Assembly: GCA_037127315.1 (NCBI GenBank)
Contig: JBBBDQ010001294.1
Location: 2,815,001-2,879,000, forward strand
Source: Ascarosepion bandense
Taxonomy: Eukaryota; Mollusca; Cephalopoda; Sepiida; Sepiidae
DNA length: 64,000 nucleotides
Direction: 5' to 3'
Program-made: the position numbers and the translations under genes
The notes under the pieces: generated by a model
What the model was told of the DNA's origin: nothing
Seen by the model: the letters and a program-made list of their open reading frames with translations, nothing else
The model's database searches: none
Shown here: positions 32,275 to 43,430 of the stretch, piece after piece
Numbering within the stretch: the first letter of the stretch is position 1
Layout of the letters: the number at the start of each line of letters is the position of its first letter

Positions 32275-32746
32275 GGCTGGCCACTTATAGTTGGGGCAAC
32301 CCGTCTACCAGGGCAGCTAGCTAATCACCATTATAGACACCTGCTCAGGCACACTTGTGTTTGTTCAACATCCACAGAGCCCACCTGTGGTGTATACTCC
32401 AACTATGCTGAGCAGACCTAGGAGAGAGTGTGTTATCTATTGTGAACAACAGACTGAAAAAAGCCAGGACGCTCAAGCCCTTGATCATGATGACTTGTCA
32501 CTTCGAGCTAGCACAATCATCACCAATTCCTCAAAGGGATCTGTCTACTCAATTTCCCTCACAAAGTTTAGGTCAACCTATATGTATGGTCTTCAGGCGC
32601 TTTCCAAAGGTGCTGTATGTTGGAATTGCCCCCTCAAGACCAATAACATAAAGAAATTACATTCTTCAAAAATTGACCGTGGTGAGATTCAAACCCAGGT
32701 TTCATGGTCAGAAAGCGAATGTTCTAACCACTCAGCTACACATCCA
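32275..32746 (-). mobile_element. tRNA-derived SINE, family C
   Basis: Minus strand. The head (32746-32679) is tRNA-like: ggatgtgtagctgagtgg, then ttctgaccatgaaacctgg and the B box ggtttgaatctc. The body extends down to about 32275 (ctggtagacgggttgccc). An open frame on the plus strand (32357-32761) lies wholly in it and is not a gene. Confidence 0.75.
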
Positions 32747-32799
32747 TTTATGGGCATGTAATATTAGTATCATATAATATTAATCGTTTTATGTTACAA

Positions 32800-32925
32800 T
32801 GAATGTTGGAGACTTGAGGCAATGAAGAGGTGGTTCTACAGAAGGATGCTGAGAATAACATAAATGAAACATATGAGCAATGAAGAAACTTAAAGAAAAA
32901 TGGAATCAAAAAGAACATTTATACA
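32800..32925 (+). pseudogene. LINE family 2 scrap
   Basis: Plus frame RWFYRRMLRIT, then KHMSNEE, then KMESKRTF is the segment read as WFYRRMLRISW in the 37030 copy. Only about 40 codons remain. Confidence 0.75.
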
Positions 32926-32934
32926 TTTTTATTT

Positions 32935-33640
32935 TTTTTTAATTGATATCACCTCATGCAAGGCAGTAAAGCCACTAAGACACAAGGGTTTACTGGGTCT
33001 GGAAGAATTAGGAACAGAAACATTAATAATGAGTAAGAAGAGAAAAGAATAATCAGGATGACATTAAATAGCAAATGACATTGTATTTAACTTTTTCATT
33101 GAAATAGATATCAACATACACAAGGCAGTAAAGCCACTAAGACACAAGGGGTTACAGGGTGTGGAAGAATTAGAAACAGAAACATTAATAATGAACAGGA
33201 AGAGAAAAGAGTAATCAGGACATTAGATAGCGATTGACAATGCATTTAAAATTTAGAAGATTAAAGTTGGCTGAAAATCATCGAGCTGGAAGGGAGTTCC
33301 ACAAGTGTGTACTGTGAGAAAAGAAACTATTAATCTAGAATTTACAGCTACATCTAGCCTGCTCAACTGTGAAGTGATAAGATTCTGATACCAGTCTTAT
33401 ACTGCATTTAAATCCAAAAAGCAAAGTGCTCATATGAACAATTACCATGAAAGTATTTATAGAAAAAGGCAGAGAGAGGCAAACTTATGGCTGTGGAAAA
33501 CTGACTAAATCCAAGCCACTTGATCAGGAACAATAGTATCACTGATTCTTCTTTGGATTTTATAAAAGACCTCAAAGTAAATAGCTGGAGCACTGGACCA
33601 TATGACCTATGCATGGACGAATAGCAGACTTAGAATATGA
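32935..33640 (-). pseudogene. LINE family 1 3' fragment with tandemly duplicated 3' end
   Basis: The 3' terminal segment occurs twice, at 32935-33075 and 33108-33240 (both: caaggcagtaaagccactaa, then acacaaggg, then aacattaataatga), with a T-rich spacer. The second copy continues upward into the C-terminal region (ggattttataaaagacctca, ggaccatatgacctatgca). This tail-on-tail layout parallels the V elements. Confidence 0.75.
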
Positions 33641-34092
33641 AATAAATGGGTTAAATTGCTGAGATACATAATGAAAGAGGCTTGAAGAATTTAACATCAA
33701 ATAAACTCCCTAATAAGTTTGTGTAAATTGATCTAGAACATTGATTGGAGGAATAATAAGGAGTCAGATATTGCTTCAAACAGCAGAGGAAAGGAAGTTA
33801 TGGAGTACCATGATCACCGATATGATTCATGGCACATAAAGAAGATCCAGTTCTTGCTGAAGATAAATGCTTGGCATTAATTGCTTATGGACAACGATTG
33901 AGAAAGAATAATTTTAAAAGAATTATAAGGAAAAAAGCATGTAGAAATTTCTACTCCTTAACAAACAACAAACTGAGGCTGAAACGGCAATGCATAAATG
34001 TCTTTCATTACAAATAAGATTGATCTAATCTTATTTATATTCCCTTCTGTAAAATGTAAGTTAATATAATTTTAAGCAGTTGTTAGGGGTTC

Positions 34093-34094
<2 letters not shown>
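33641..34094. other. Unassigned AT-rich sequence
   Basis: A 62-codon plus frame (33829-34017) has no recognised domain. No repeat family seen. Confidence 0.4.

Positions 34095-34154
<60 letters not shown>
34095..34154. repeat. (CT)n microsatellite
   Basis: About 58 bases of CT repeat. Confidence 0.97.
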
Positions 34155-34159
<5 letters not shown>

Positions 34160-34904
34160 TCTTTGCTTAAAAGAAGAAACATTATTTGACATTGCAAATC
34201 AAATGCACATATTAGTTTTGCCCTGAAGTTACTTTAAATGGAGTGTTTGCATATTCACCATAAAGTTTGATTGAATTCAAGCTGCAACTTCTTAGGTGTT
34301 GAAAAAATTCAGCCAAGTTTTAACTGCAATTATAACTGATTTGAACAGTTCCAACAGAATATAATTTTCCCAAACAATAAAAGGGCAGAATACACTATGC
34401 ATGGTTGTGATTACATTATCAATTATCTCCAGTTATGACTTAATCTGGTGCTGGAATTGCCAGCCATCAGCAGAGATATAGAAAAGGGAGATAGAATGAG
34501 TTCTCTAGCTTTATAATTTTTCAGACAGCCTGACTCACTCTGGGGTAATGGTTAATAAATTAGCCTAACAAACAATTACTACTACAGCGAGTTCAATACT
34601 AGGAGGATGTTCCTTACTAATCTATGCCATGCTAATCTTAGTAAATAGTGTACAAGCAAAACATTCATAGCTGTTTAATGATTAAATCATGTCTTTCCTT
34701 GGGATTCTTCAGATTAGGCTGCAATGATCAAGTTGTCAATAAAATCAAACAATACTTCTCCAAAGTTGTAGCTGTATCTGTTTTGCTCCATGATAGCACT
34801 GTGCAGATATTGACAAAAATGATGGAAAAAGAAGCTTGATACCATGTATAAAAGAATGCTAGGCAATATTTAACCTTTTTGATCACAAGAATGTGTGGAT
34901 GTGT
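34155..34904. other. Unassigned AT-rich sequence
   Basis: No gene or named repeat recognised. Confidence 0.4.
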
Positions 34905-35185
34905 GTTGTGGTGCAATGGATGTTGGCTTGAAATGAAAAATCAAAGAGCTGAGTTTGAATTCCACTTGAATTTGTTGCATTCACTTATGTGCAAATACCA
35001 TTGGGAAATGTATAAATCCATCTCTTCCCCCTTCAGCTATGGACTGAATAGCAAGACATATTGGGTTCTATGGACTTGGTTGGCAACCAGTGTACTGCTG
35101 GAAAATATTCTGCCTGGTTAGTCTTGGACTGAAAGAGATGATTGTCTAATCATGTATCTTGTATGGCACTTAACTGACTGACCAC
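34905..35185 (+). mobile_element. tRNA-derived SINE, family A
   Basis: Begins gtgttgtggtgcaatggatg with A box, B box gagtttgaattcc, and ends ggcacttaactgactgac. A roughly 20-base deletion removes part of the 3' half. Confidence 0.85.
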
Positions 35186-35309
35186 AATAAAATGGTGTAT
35201 GAAAAGAACAGGTAATTCCTTGAGACTACTATTACTATTATTATCACTTTTGACTCTATCAATGTTTATTTACTAGATTATAAAGATATGGAGACCAAGT
35301 AAAATGCAT

Positions 35310-35570
35310 TATTATTATTGACCTTTTATAGGGATTTATTATTTACTTTTTATAGGGATTTATTATTTACCTTTTTAAATAATAAATCCCTATAAAAAGC
35401 TAATTAATAAATGCCTATAATAAATATTTCACTGTAGTTCTGATAATGTTTTTCAGTAATAAATCTCTATAAAAAGATAAATAATAAATTCCTATAAAAG
35501 GAAAATAATAAATTCCTATAAAAGTATAGGGACTTATTATTTACTTTTTTATAAAGATTTATTATTCTCA
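35310..35570. repeat. Cluster of inverted tataggga/tccctata repeats
   Basis: The motif ttttatagggatttattatt and its reverse complement aataaatccctataaaa recur about eight times in both orientations, forming hairpins (for example 35327-35397). Related text lies at 3480-3550 and 35855-35900. Family unknown. Confidence 0.75.
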
Positions 35571-35850
35571 GAATGAGAAATCAAAGAGCTAGTTTCAAAT
35601 TCCAGTTGAATTCATTGCATTCATTTATGTCCAAATACCTTTGGGAAAGATATGAATCCACCACTTCCTCCTCCAGCGATGGGTTAAATATCAGAACAAA
35701 TTGGGTTCTATAGCTTTGGCTGGTAACCAGTCTACCACAAAAAATTATGGCAACCTACTGTGGGAAAATCTTCTGCCCAGTCAGTCATGTCTCTTGAGAC
35801 ACGATTGCCCAAGCATGTATCACATATGACACTTAACAGACTGACTGATT
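35570..35850 (+). mobile_element. tRNA-derived SINE, family A
   Basis: Begins inside the tRNA head (cagaatgagaaatcaaagag), with later landmarks gcgatgggttaaatatcag, ggtaaccagtctacc and catgtctcttgagacacg. Confidence 0.8.
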
Positions 35851-36009
35851 TTTTTTACCTTTTATAGGGATTTATTATTTACCATTTTATAAAGAAATAA
35901 GTTTTAAAATAATTTTTTTAATTAAAAAATTTGTTAAAAAATTACAAAATTATCAAAATATCTAAACTAACTACAATGTAATATTTATTAGTTAGTTATT
36001 TGAGAAGAG

Positions 36010-36300
36010 ATAGTCCAGTCAATATAGACATTGGTTAGTTCCTGTGACTTGACCCAAAGAGTTGTGAGTTCAATACCAGGCTGCAGCAGTGATGAACAAA
36101 TAGCCTACAGAGTTAAATTAAATGGAGATAACTACGTGGCTACCAGAAGTGTCATCACACATGGAATGATATACCCCAGTGATCATAATAAAGGGTTTGG
36201 TTCAAAACTCTTAGCACCTGAAGAAGGCTGAAGCATACAGTGGCTGAAATGTTGTAAACATGGCAATGAAGACAATAGTCCAAATAGCGTAAATAATACC
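36010..36300 (+). mobile_element. SINE family B, best copy
   Basis: tRNA-like head (tgtgacttgacccaaagagt, tgtgagttcaatacc), body (catcacacatggaatgatat, accccagtgatcataataaa, gggtttggttcaaaactc) and end (acctgaagaaggctgaagca, aatgttgtaaacatggcaat, aatagtccaaatagcg). Near full length. Confidence 0.75.
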
Positions 36301-36555
36301 TCAGAAGTATAGAAAAAAAATTATTCCATATTTAGTTCTTTATAAAACGGTTAATAATTCATCTTTTACTGTAGTTGGTTCACATATTTTGATAACGTTG
36401 TAAATATAAAATTATTATTGTAAATTCTAGTAGATAAATAGCATTTAATATCATTTATTACAATTCTGAAGAACAAGGAAAATGTATAAATCCACTTTTA
36501 TTTGTTTGGGCTTTATTCAAATTCTAATCATTTCTTTTTAAACAATAAACATAGG

Positions 36556-36655
36556 TGAGGGAGTCAAAAGTGTATGCAGTAATAGTGGTGTTGACGGAAT
36601 AACCATCCTTTTGGCATACAGTTTTTTGTAGGCATAAAGGTTAAACATTGCCCTA
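36556..36655 (+). repeat. Dispersed repeat, pair of 4008-4110
   Basis: See 4008: shared gggagtcaaaagtgtatgc, gtaatagtggtgttgacgga, and a weaker continuation (ataaaggttaaacattgcc). Confidence 0.6.
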
Positions 36656-37029
36656 ACATGATACTAAACTATCATTATAATATAAAACATCATAAGACAT
36701 CCAATGGACAGCTCAGATTTTACAAATATATATATATTTTTTAAATTGTATATCTTTTCAAGACAAAAGAATTTATAGCTCCATACAGATAACTTTCCTT
36801 CATTACTGAAAACTTCTATAAATATCTTCATGCTAATTATTCTGATGAGTTTTGTTCTTATTTTTATCCCCCCACCTCCAAATTGTAGATCTACAAATTG
36901 TAGATATAGGGTTAGGACTACATAAAGATTTGAGGTACTATGGTAACTGTAGTAAGAATGGTAAGTAAGAATATGTTGCTTTTTTATATATATAATCTAA
37001 ATGCAATTTCAATTGTTTTCTTCTGTCTT

Positions 37030-38060
37030 CTGAATTTCTACTTCTTTTATGTGCCTTATCCTTTCAGGATGTAGAGGCGATCATGGCTTTCCACATCTCC
37101 CTATCTCTGGTGGCTCTTAGCATACTTTCTCCTGTAACATCATGCAACCCCCGTTCTGCCATCAATCCGCTCAGGCCCTTCAAATATGTTATCCACTGCT
37201 TTCCCTTGTCTCTTTTTCCCTCTATCTGGCCTGTCAGTATCAGGTTCTTCAAGACCTTTTTCTTCAATGCATGTCCCAGGAACTTTAGTTGTCTCATCCT
37301 GATGCTCAATTTTAATTTCCTTTTTGTTTCCATCCTTTCCAAAACCTCATCATTGCTCACATGCTCGGTCCATGATATCCGCAGCATCCTTCTGTAGAAC
37401 CACATTTCAGCTGCTTCAAGTTTTTCCTACATCTTTGATGGTATTGTCCAGCATTCACTGCCATATTGAAGAACTGACATCACATAGCAACCCAGTACTC
37501 TATTCTTTCTGTCTAGTGAACATTTCCTGTCTCTTAACAATCTCTTAATACTCTACTCAACTTCTGGAATGCATCCTTCACCATTCCAGTTAGCCTTCGG
37601 ATCTCTGTGTTGCACTTTCTGTCTTCTGTTAGAACAGTTCCCAAGTATTTAAATTTTTGTACCTCCTTGATTTTAGTATCCCACACCTGTATTTGGCATT
37701 TTGGGCTGCTCTTTTTTGCTGATGACCATGTATTCGGTTTTCTTGCAGTTTATTTGTAGTCCTTTCTTGAAACTCTCTTCAGCTACCTTCTGTATGAGGT
37801 CTTGTAGTTTCTTTTCTTTGTCTGCTATTAGCACTGTATCATCTGCATACCTTGTGTTGTTCAAATTGTTGCCTCCGATGACAAATCCTGGCATAACATC
37901 TAGGGTCCTCAAAATAGTCTCACTGTACAAGTCAAATAGATCCGGTGGAAAAACACATCCTTGTCTTTTGCCCCCTTCTATCTTTGTATATCTTCTTAAT
38001 TTACATGTTTTTGAAAATTTTTTTTTTTTTTCATTTTTCTGCATTTTTTTTTTTTGTTTT
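37030..38060 (-). pseudogene. LINE family 2 (RTE/L1-like) reverse transcriptase and C-terminus, 5'-truncated
   Basis: Minus frames: KIEGGKRQGCVFPPDLFDLY, then IGGNNLNNTRYADDTVLIAD, then KGLQINCKKTEYMVISKK (38044-37673), carrying the catalytic YADD motif intact. After a shift, IKEVQKFKYLGTVLT; after further breaks, MWFYRRMLRISWTEHVSNDE, NLILTGQIEGKRDKGKQW and LRATRDREMWKAMI to the end of the coding region near 37064. The 5' end is cut at a T-rich stretch near 38050. I place it in the RTE/L1 type by motif style only; clade is uncertain. Confidence 0.85.
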
Positions 38061-38349
38061 TTATCTTACCGGCTCAATATTTTTTTATAGAACCTATCAT
38101 GGAAACATCATCCTAGAAAGTATCATCTCCATTGGCATTTACTTCCTATCTCATAAGTCATTCTGGTAAGTAAAACAAGATTTACAGGGCTTTCTTCTTT
38201 ATGTTTGATCATTTCACCCCAAGCAAGGTGGAAATGCCACTAATACACAAGGGTTATTAGAAGTGAAATTGAGAGAAAAAAACTGAAGTATAGGGAGGAT
38301 TGAGGAAAGGATAATTGATGAATGGGATTCAAAAAGAAAAAGTTACTCT

Positions 38350-38645
38350 GGGTAAGAGTCTTTAGCTTTGGATAGCAACTTATCTAAGAGAAGGAAAATC
38401 TCAGAAATAAAAAACACTACACCTACTATGTATAGAACAGGGTAAGCTGAACTCTCTAACCTTGGTAAGTAATCTCCATAGAGATGGTGCCTTGACAAAA
38501 ACACTAAGTTTCCAGTCTCTTAAACGAGTGGTTGTTAGTAAAGGCATACAGCTATAAAACTAGCTCCCATATTTCATAATGGTTCAATTACGGAGCCATC
38601 AAGAAAAACCTGTCCAACCTATGCTAGCATGGAAGTGGACATTAA
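38350..38645 (+). mobile_element. SINE-like insertion (family D) in LINE
   Basis: About 295 bases of non-LINE text ending cctgtccaacctatgctagc, atggaagtggacattaaaca, atgatgatgaag. An end of this kind, with a simple GAT repeat, is typical of a common molluscan SINE tail. Borders are approximate and the 5' end is not defined. Confidence 0.6.
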
Positions 38646-38892
38646 ACAATGATGATGAAGATTGTGGTTATTAGGGAAACAAGTAAATGGAAGGAAGTTC
38701 CACAGTCAGGAAGTGTGAGAAGTTAAACTAATGAAGTAGTAGTTGCATTTAGCTATTTCAACAATAAACAAGTGGGACCTAGATGCCAATCTAGTAGCAC
38801 ACTTAAATTCATGTAGTCAAGGCAGATCTTTCTTTGGATTTTGTCAAGAATCTTGAGATGAATAGCAGAAGCACCAGACTAGATATGGCAGC

Positions 38893-39167
38893 TGTTGGAG
38901 CTTTTTGGGTAGCACTGTATACTAGTGAGCCAGTCATGAGCTGACTAATTTTATAGTTCACCAATATAAGGGTTAACCAATCAGAAAGCTCAAAATATTC
39001 AATGTGACGCATATAAAAGGCGACCATATTTTCCCGAGTATTGGCGATATAGTCAGATTCAGTAGAGTGTCTGACTTGTGAGTGTTAATCTTTGATGTTG
39101 TGTCATTGAACAGGTTACGTACTGCGCTGTATTTTATATTCATAAACTACAGTGGACATAGTCAACA
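38893..39167 (+). mobile_element. Solo LTR (family L2), inserted in LINE
   Basis: 275 bases, starting TGTTGGAGC and ending TAGTCAACA, flanked by perfect 5-base duplications gcagc at 38888-38892 and 39168-39172. A TATA-like element (catataaaaggcg, near 39010) sits mid-LTR in plus orientation. The flanking LINE sequence closes up when the LTR and one gcagc are removed. Confidence 0.93.
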
Positions 39168-39449
39168 GCAGCAATATCTAATGCATAGACAAATGGTAGA
39201 TTTGTAGATGTACAAGACAAACTATAATGAAAAACATTTTCTAGCACAACACATTAACCTAACTTTCCTTGCAGTACATACAGCTATTGATTAAGTTCAC
39301 TTAAGAATGTGTGGCCAAGTCTAACATCAGCCATGTTGATGGCAGCTAGAAAAGTTTCTCTATGTTGGTTAAATGAAAGCAGTTTTGTTTCGGAGATGTT
39401 AAAATTTACAAGCCATTTCCTACACCAGTTAACCACTGGTTGGAGGTCC

Positions 39450-41812
39450 TTTTTTTTTTAACATTTCACCCCAAGCAAGACATGCAGGGTGTTACATAGG
39501 AGAAAGTGATGAGAAAGAGTGGTTAGATATAGGAAATGTCAGTAGGAGGGTGATAGATGGGTAAGGATACCGAAGATGAAGATTGGGTAGATGGGAAGAG
39601 TATTTGAGAGAATGGATGCGAGTTAGTGTGTTAGAAGATGTCTATGTACCTTACATTTAAACTCATGGAGAATGTAACTGTTGAGGAAGCAAGTATGTGG
39701 AAGGGAATTCCACAGGCAGGAAGTTTAAGAAAAGAAGCTGTTGGAGTAGAAACTGCGGTTACATTTTATTGGTTTCCCTGTAAAAGGGTGGGACCTAATT
39801 GCTCATCTAGTATCTCATGCAAATTCATACTAGAGGGCACCAGTGATCTAAGTTCATCAGAGCAGAAGCTGTGAAAGTATTTATAGAAGAGGCACAGGGA
39901 AGCCATGTCACACTGTTGAGAGAGTGACTGTAGCCGGTCTGCCAAGTCGGTATCGATCACATTACAGATTCTCTGTCGTATTTTGTCAAGAACCCTGAGG
40001 AGAATAGCAGGGGTACCCGACCAGATGTAGTAGCAGTATTCAATACACAGGTGGATGGTAGATTTATATATATGTGCAGGATAGATTCAGATGGGAAAAC
40101 TTCCAGGCCCTGCACAGAGAACTGACTTTCATAACAGCAGATTTAGCAATGGATTTGATATAGTCATTCCACTTGAAGTCTGCTGAGAGTGTGAGGCCAA
40201 GGAGGCATAGTTTTACTCTCTGGGAGGCAAGCCTGTTCCATGCTAATGGAAGGTAGGTGTGATTGTCTATGATGGTTAATTGATAACAGCTTCGTTTTGG
40301 AAGCATTAAAATTTACAAGCCATTTCTTACCCCATTCCACTACGGATTGGAGGTATTTTTCAAGCTTGGCAGCGAGGTTCGCTTTGTCACTCCTCCCAGA
40401 TTTTTGATCGAGGTGAGAGGAAACTGTGGTGTCATCAGTGTACATGCCTACTTGGGATCTTATGGCATCAGGAAGATCATTAATGTAGATCAGAAAGAGC
40501 GTAGGCCCTAGGATAGAGCCTTGAGGGACACCCACATTTGTATGGTAGTTTTGGGAGGCATGTCCGTTTAATACCACCTTCAATGTGCAGTTAGAGAGGA
40601 ATGACTGGATTAGGTCAAACAAATGTCCAGCTATACCATAGCTCCACAGTTTGTGTAGAAGGCCAGCATGTCAGACTCTGTCGAACACTTTGGAGATATC
40701 CAAGGCAATGGTTCGGGCTTCGCCAAACTTGTCAAGAGCCTGATATATATACTCGGTGATGGTCGTTAGCATATCAGCAGTAGACCTGGTGAAGCAGAAA
40801 CCATACTGTTTGTCCAAGAGAGCCTGTGGGCTGTGAGATGCTGAGCCACCTTGGCATTGATAATGGCTTTGAACACTTTGCCAAAGATCAAAAGAAGGCT
40901 GATAGGGCGGTAATTTGCAGGATCCGAGGGTTCTCCACTATTCTTAAATATAGGAACTACAGAGGAAGACTTCCAACAGGCAGGAAAGCAGGAAGCAGAT
41001 AGGCAGAAATTGTAGAACTTAGACAGGACAGAGGAGAGTTCAGGGGCACATTTCTTCAAGACTATGTTTGGGATTCCATCCCCTCCGCCCGCTTTGTGAG
41101 GGTCAAGTTTTGAGATTATGTTAGAAACCAGCGAGGGTGTAATGTGGACGTCATTCAGTTCAGCCTCAGTTCTAGGTGGGAAGTCCAGTTTCAAATTGGT
41201 CAAGAATCTGCAAGCAAAGCATTCAGCCTTGTCCACTGAGGAGGTGAGGACCTCAAATTCATTGATTAAGGTGGGTATTGATGTCTTACTCTTGTTAAGC
41301 ATGCTTTTACAGAGTTGCCAGTAGTCTTTGGTGCCGAACTTACAGGATGCTATGCGTTGCTTCATTCTAGCAGCAAACAACATTTTAGCTTCATTAAGTA
41401 TCTTTTTACACTTATTACGAGCTGAGGCAAAAAGGCGCCTGTTTTGGTCTGACGCGTAGCTTCGATAGAGCCGGAAGAAATGATTTCGGTGGGCAATGGC
41501 AGCCGAGCAAGTGGGCGAGAACCAGGGAGACGTATGGCATTTAAGATGAAATTTCCTGCCAGGGATGAAGGCATCGATGCCAGCCTTAACTCAAGAAGAG
41601 ACCTCAGATGCACAGTCTTTGATGGGAAGAATAAAAACATTTTTCAAGGGACGTCACACAGGAAATCTCAGAACAAATCCCAGTCTCCTCTTTGGTAGCA
41701 GTAGGATATTCTGTTGGTCTGGGTTTCTTGGGTAGAGTGGGAGTGGAATGAGATGTTGACGGAAACTATAGCGTGATCAGAGTTTCTGAGAGGGCAGTGC
41801 ATGAGTCTGAGA
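39450..41812 (-). pseudogene. LINE family 1 (jockey/CR1-like), best-preserved reverse transcriptase
   Basis: From high to low coordinate on minus: the end of the endonuclease region and SPW-type linker (41800-41500); LFAARMKQRIASCKFGTKDY and FEVLTSSVDKAECFACRF (41383-40980); DPHKAGGGDGIPNIVLK and WKSSSVVPIFKNSGEPSDPA, then NYRPISLL (fingers); DISKVFDRV (motif A; the next codon is a stop in place of W); VGVPQGSILGPTLFLIYIND; MYTDDTTVSSHLD, where the usual YADD reads YTDD; WGKKWLVNFNASKTKLLSIN; then LSADFKWNDYIKSIAKSA and RLQSLSQQCDMASLCLFYK. Only about one stop and a few frameshifts interrupt it. The 3' tail is at 39456 and the 5' end is cut at a (GA)n/(TA)n run. Confidence 0.9.
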
Positions 41813-41813
41813 T

Positions 41814-41853
<40 letters not shown>
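41813..41853. repeat. (CT)n/(TA)n microsatellite
   Basis: CT repeat followed by TA repeat at the truncated 5' end of the LINE. Confidence 0.93.
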
Positions 41854-42106
41854 AAATAAAACAAAACTTTTGATATTTAAATCCTTGGCTAGCCATTCCT
41901 AGGAGGAAATCCTCGCTTCTTCAGCAACGGAAAAACAAAAATTTTACTTACTCAAATTCAAATGTGTTAAAAGATTTTATACCAGTAGAAGTCAAAAAAA
42001 AATCATCCATACACAGGAAAATAAAATAGGGTCAGATTAACAATTTCAAATTTAAGGAAATAATAAGGGGAAAGCAGACAGATACCTATGTCTCATATTA
42101 GAAGAT

Positions 42107-42132
42107 TTTGATCCATATATTCATCTCATACA

Positions 42133-42192
<60 letters not shown>

Positions 42193-42212
42193 GAATATAT
42201 GGATCAAAATCC
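42107..42212. repeat. Hairpin enclosing a (GT)n microsatellite
   Basis: attttgatccatatattca (42107-42125) and tgaatatatggatcaaaat (42192-42210) are inverted partners on either side of a 57-base GT run (42134-42191). Confidence 0.88.
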
Positions 42213-42393
42213 GACAAGATTAATAAAAAAAGTAAAGAACAGGCAGGAAAAAAGTGTCTTTAATCTTATATGTTTCACATTAACACGCTTCTTTAGAGAA
42301 AAAAGTTTTAAAAATCTCTGAAGAAGCTTGTTAAAGTGAAATATATTAAATTAAAAATACTTTTTTCTTACTGGTTCTTTACTTATTCAATTC

Positions 42394-42418
42394 ATATATA
42401 TATATATATATATATATG
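42394..42418. repeat. (TA)n microsatellite
   Basis: About 25 bases of TA before the mariner remnant. Confidence 0.92.
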
Positions 42419-42424
42419 TATGAA

Positions 42425-42870
42425 AATTGGCTCAGCTGGGTCTACTTTATTTTGAGCTGCTCGAAGCAATTAAAACCATCATGGTATCAACTATAATTAA
42501 TGTGTTTCAACCAAACATTGAAGAGAAAATGAACATTATATGAGCAGAGACACAACAAATTGATTTTGCAAGATAGCAACACAAGGCATAAACTGTTGAA
42601 AACCTACTTAGAAACGTTTAAGTGGAAAGTCTTACCCCACCCAGCATATTCACTAGACATTGACCTATTTGATTATCACTTGTTCTGATTGATGGCACAT
42701 GGCCTGGCTATACCACACTTTCATTCTTATAAAGATGCCATAAATGGTTAACCTAAAATGCTACAAGAAACATGGGAAACATAAAGGCTAGAGATGGACA
42801 ATACTTTCAGTCATGTGTTTATTATTAATTTTTGTAAGTAAAAGATTACTTTCCATGAAATGTCAGTGAG
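42425..42870 (+). pseudogene. Mariner-like transposase C-terminal remnant (second lineage)
   Basis: Plus frames recall the catalytic and C-terminal region of mariner transposases: WLSWVYFI near 42428, CFQPNIEEKMN-like text, ETFKWKVLPHPAYSLDIDLF around 42616-42675 (with shifts), DYHLF-like TYLIIT, and ARDGQYF-type text near 42790. It is interrupted many times. It differs from the 29110 and T2 copies. Confidence 0.65.
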
Positions 42871-42886
42871 AAATTATCAAAGATCC

Positions 42887-42909
42887 TAATATATATATAT
42901 ATATATATG
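42887..42909. repeat. (TA)n microsatellite
   Basis: About 23 bases of TA. Confidence 0.9.
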
Positions 42910-43039
42910 ATTGAGCACAATGCAGAAATTCTAGACTTTAAAAACAGTAGCTACTCATGCATTTTATACATTGTTCATTCAGTAATTAATTTGAACTTGG
43001 CTAATGGCATGTATAACATGATAAAATACGTGTGGAATC

Positions 43040-43127
43040 ACCGACTGATATCATTTTGGTCGGGTTTCAATCCTGGCTAGAAGCGTATTGATAAGCTGTG
43101 ATACAGCAAACGGGACTGTCCGCGGAT

Positions 43128-43132
<5 letters not shown>
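43040..43132 (+). repeat. Dispersed repeat, pair of 57058-57178
   Basis: tgtggaatcaccgactgat, then ggtcgggtttcaatcctgg, gataagctgtgatacagc and tgtccgcggatgac recur at 57058 with the same (TA)n at the right edge. It includes a B-box-like ggtttcaatcc. Probably a short SINE fragment. Confidence 0.7.
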
Positions 43133-43169
<37 letters not shown>

Positions 43170-43259
43170 CACATATAAATTCAAATATTACATTTGGAAG
43201 ATAGCCATTTCAATGGTTTATTAAAACCATTTCTTGAACTCCATGCAACAGATGATATG

Positions 43260-43294
<35 letters not shown>

Positions 43295-43366
43295 TCTTAT
43301 ATGAAATATATATATATATTTTATATCATCTGTTGATATGAAATATATATATATATTTCATATCAC

Positions 43367-43400
<34 letters not shown>
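43133..43400. repeat. (TA)n arrays with small hairpins
   Basis: TA runs at 43133-43168, 43262-43292 and 43365-43398 alternate with short inverted copies of cagatgatatgaaatata and its complement, so the block can fold repeatedly. Confidence 0.8.
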
Positions 43401-43401
<1 letters not shown>

Positions 43402-43430
43402 GTGCATTGAGGTAGCAAATAATTTTCTAG

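Larger units (their letters stand above)
38205..39445 (-). pseudogene. LINE family 1 copy with two nested insertions
   Basis: Minus strand. The 3' tail (catttcaccccaagcaagg) is at 38212. The copy is interrupted by a SINE-like insertion (about 38350-38645) and by a solo LTR (38893-39167); LINE text resumes exactly after each (agatttgtagatgtacaaga, aaatttacaagccatttcct). It abuts another copy of the same LINE at 39450. Confidence 0.85.

Noticed and set aside
32679..32746. tRNA gene on the minus strand
   Set aside because: Good A and B boxes, but continuous with a SINE body and with mismatched stems.
32357..32761. 134-codon plus-strand open frame
   Set aside because: It covers a minus-strand tRNA-derived SINE; no protein family fits.
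33829..34017. 62-codon plus-strand open frame with basic composition
   Set aside because: No domain, no conservation evidence and length expected by chance.
41480..41698. 72-codon plus-strand open frame
   Set aside because: Antisense to LINE family 1 coding sequence.
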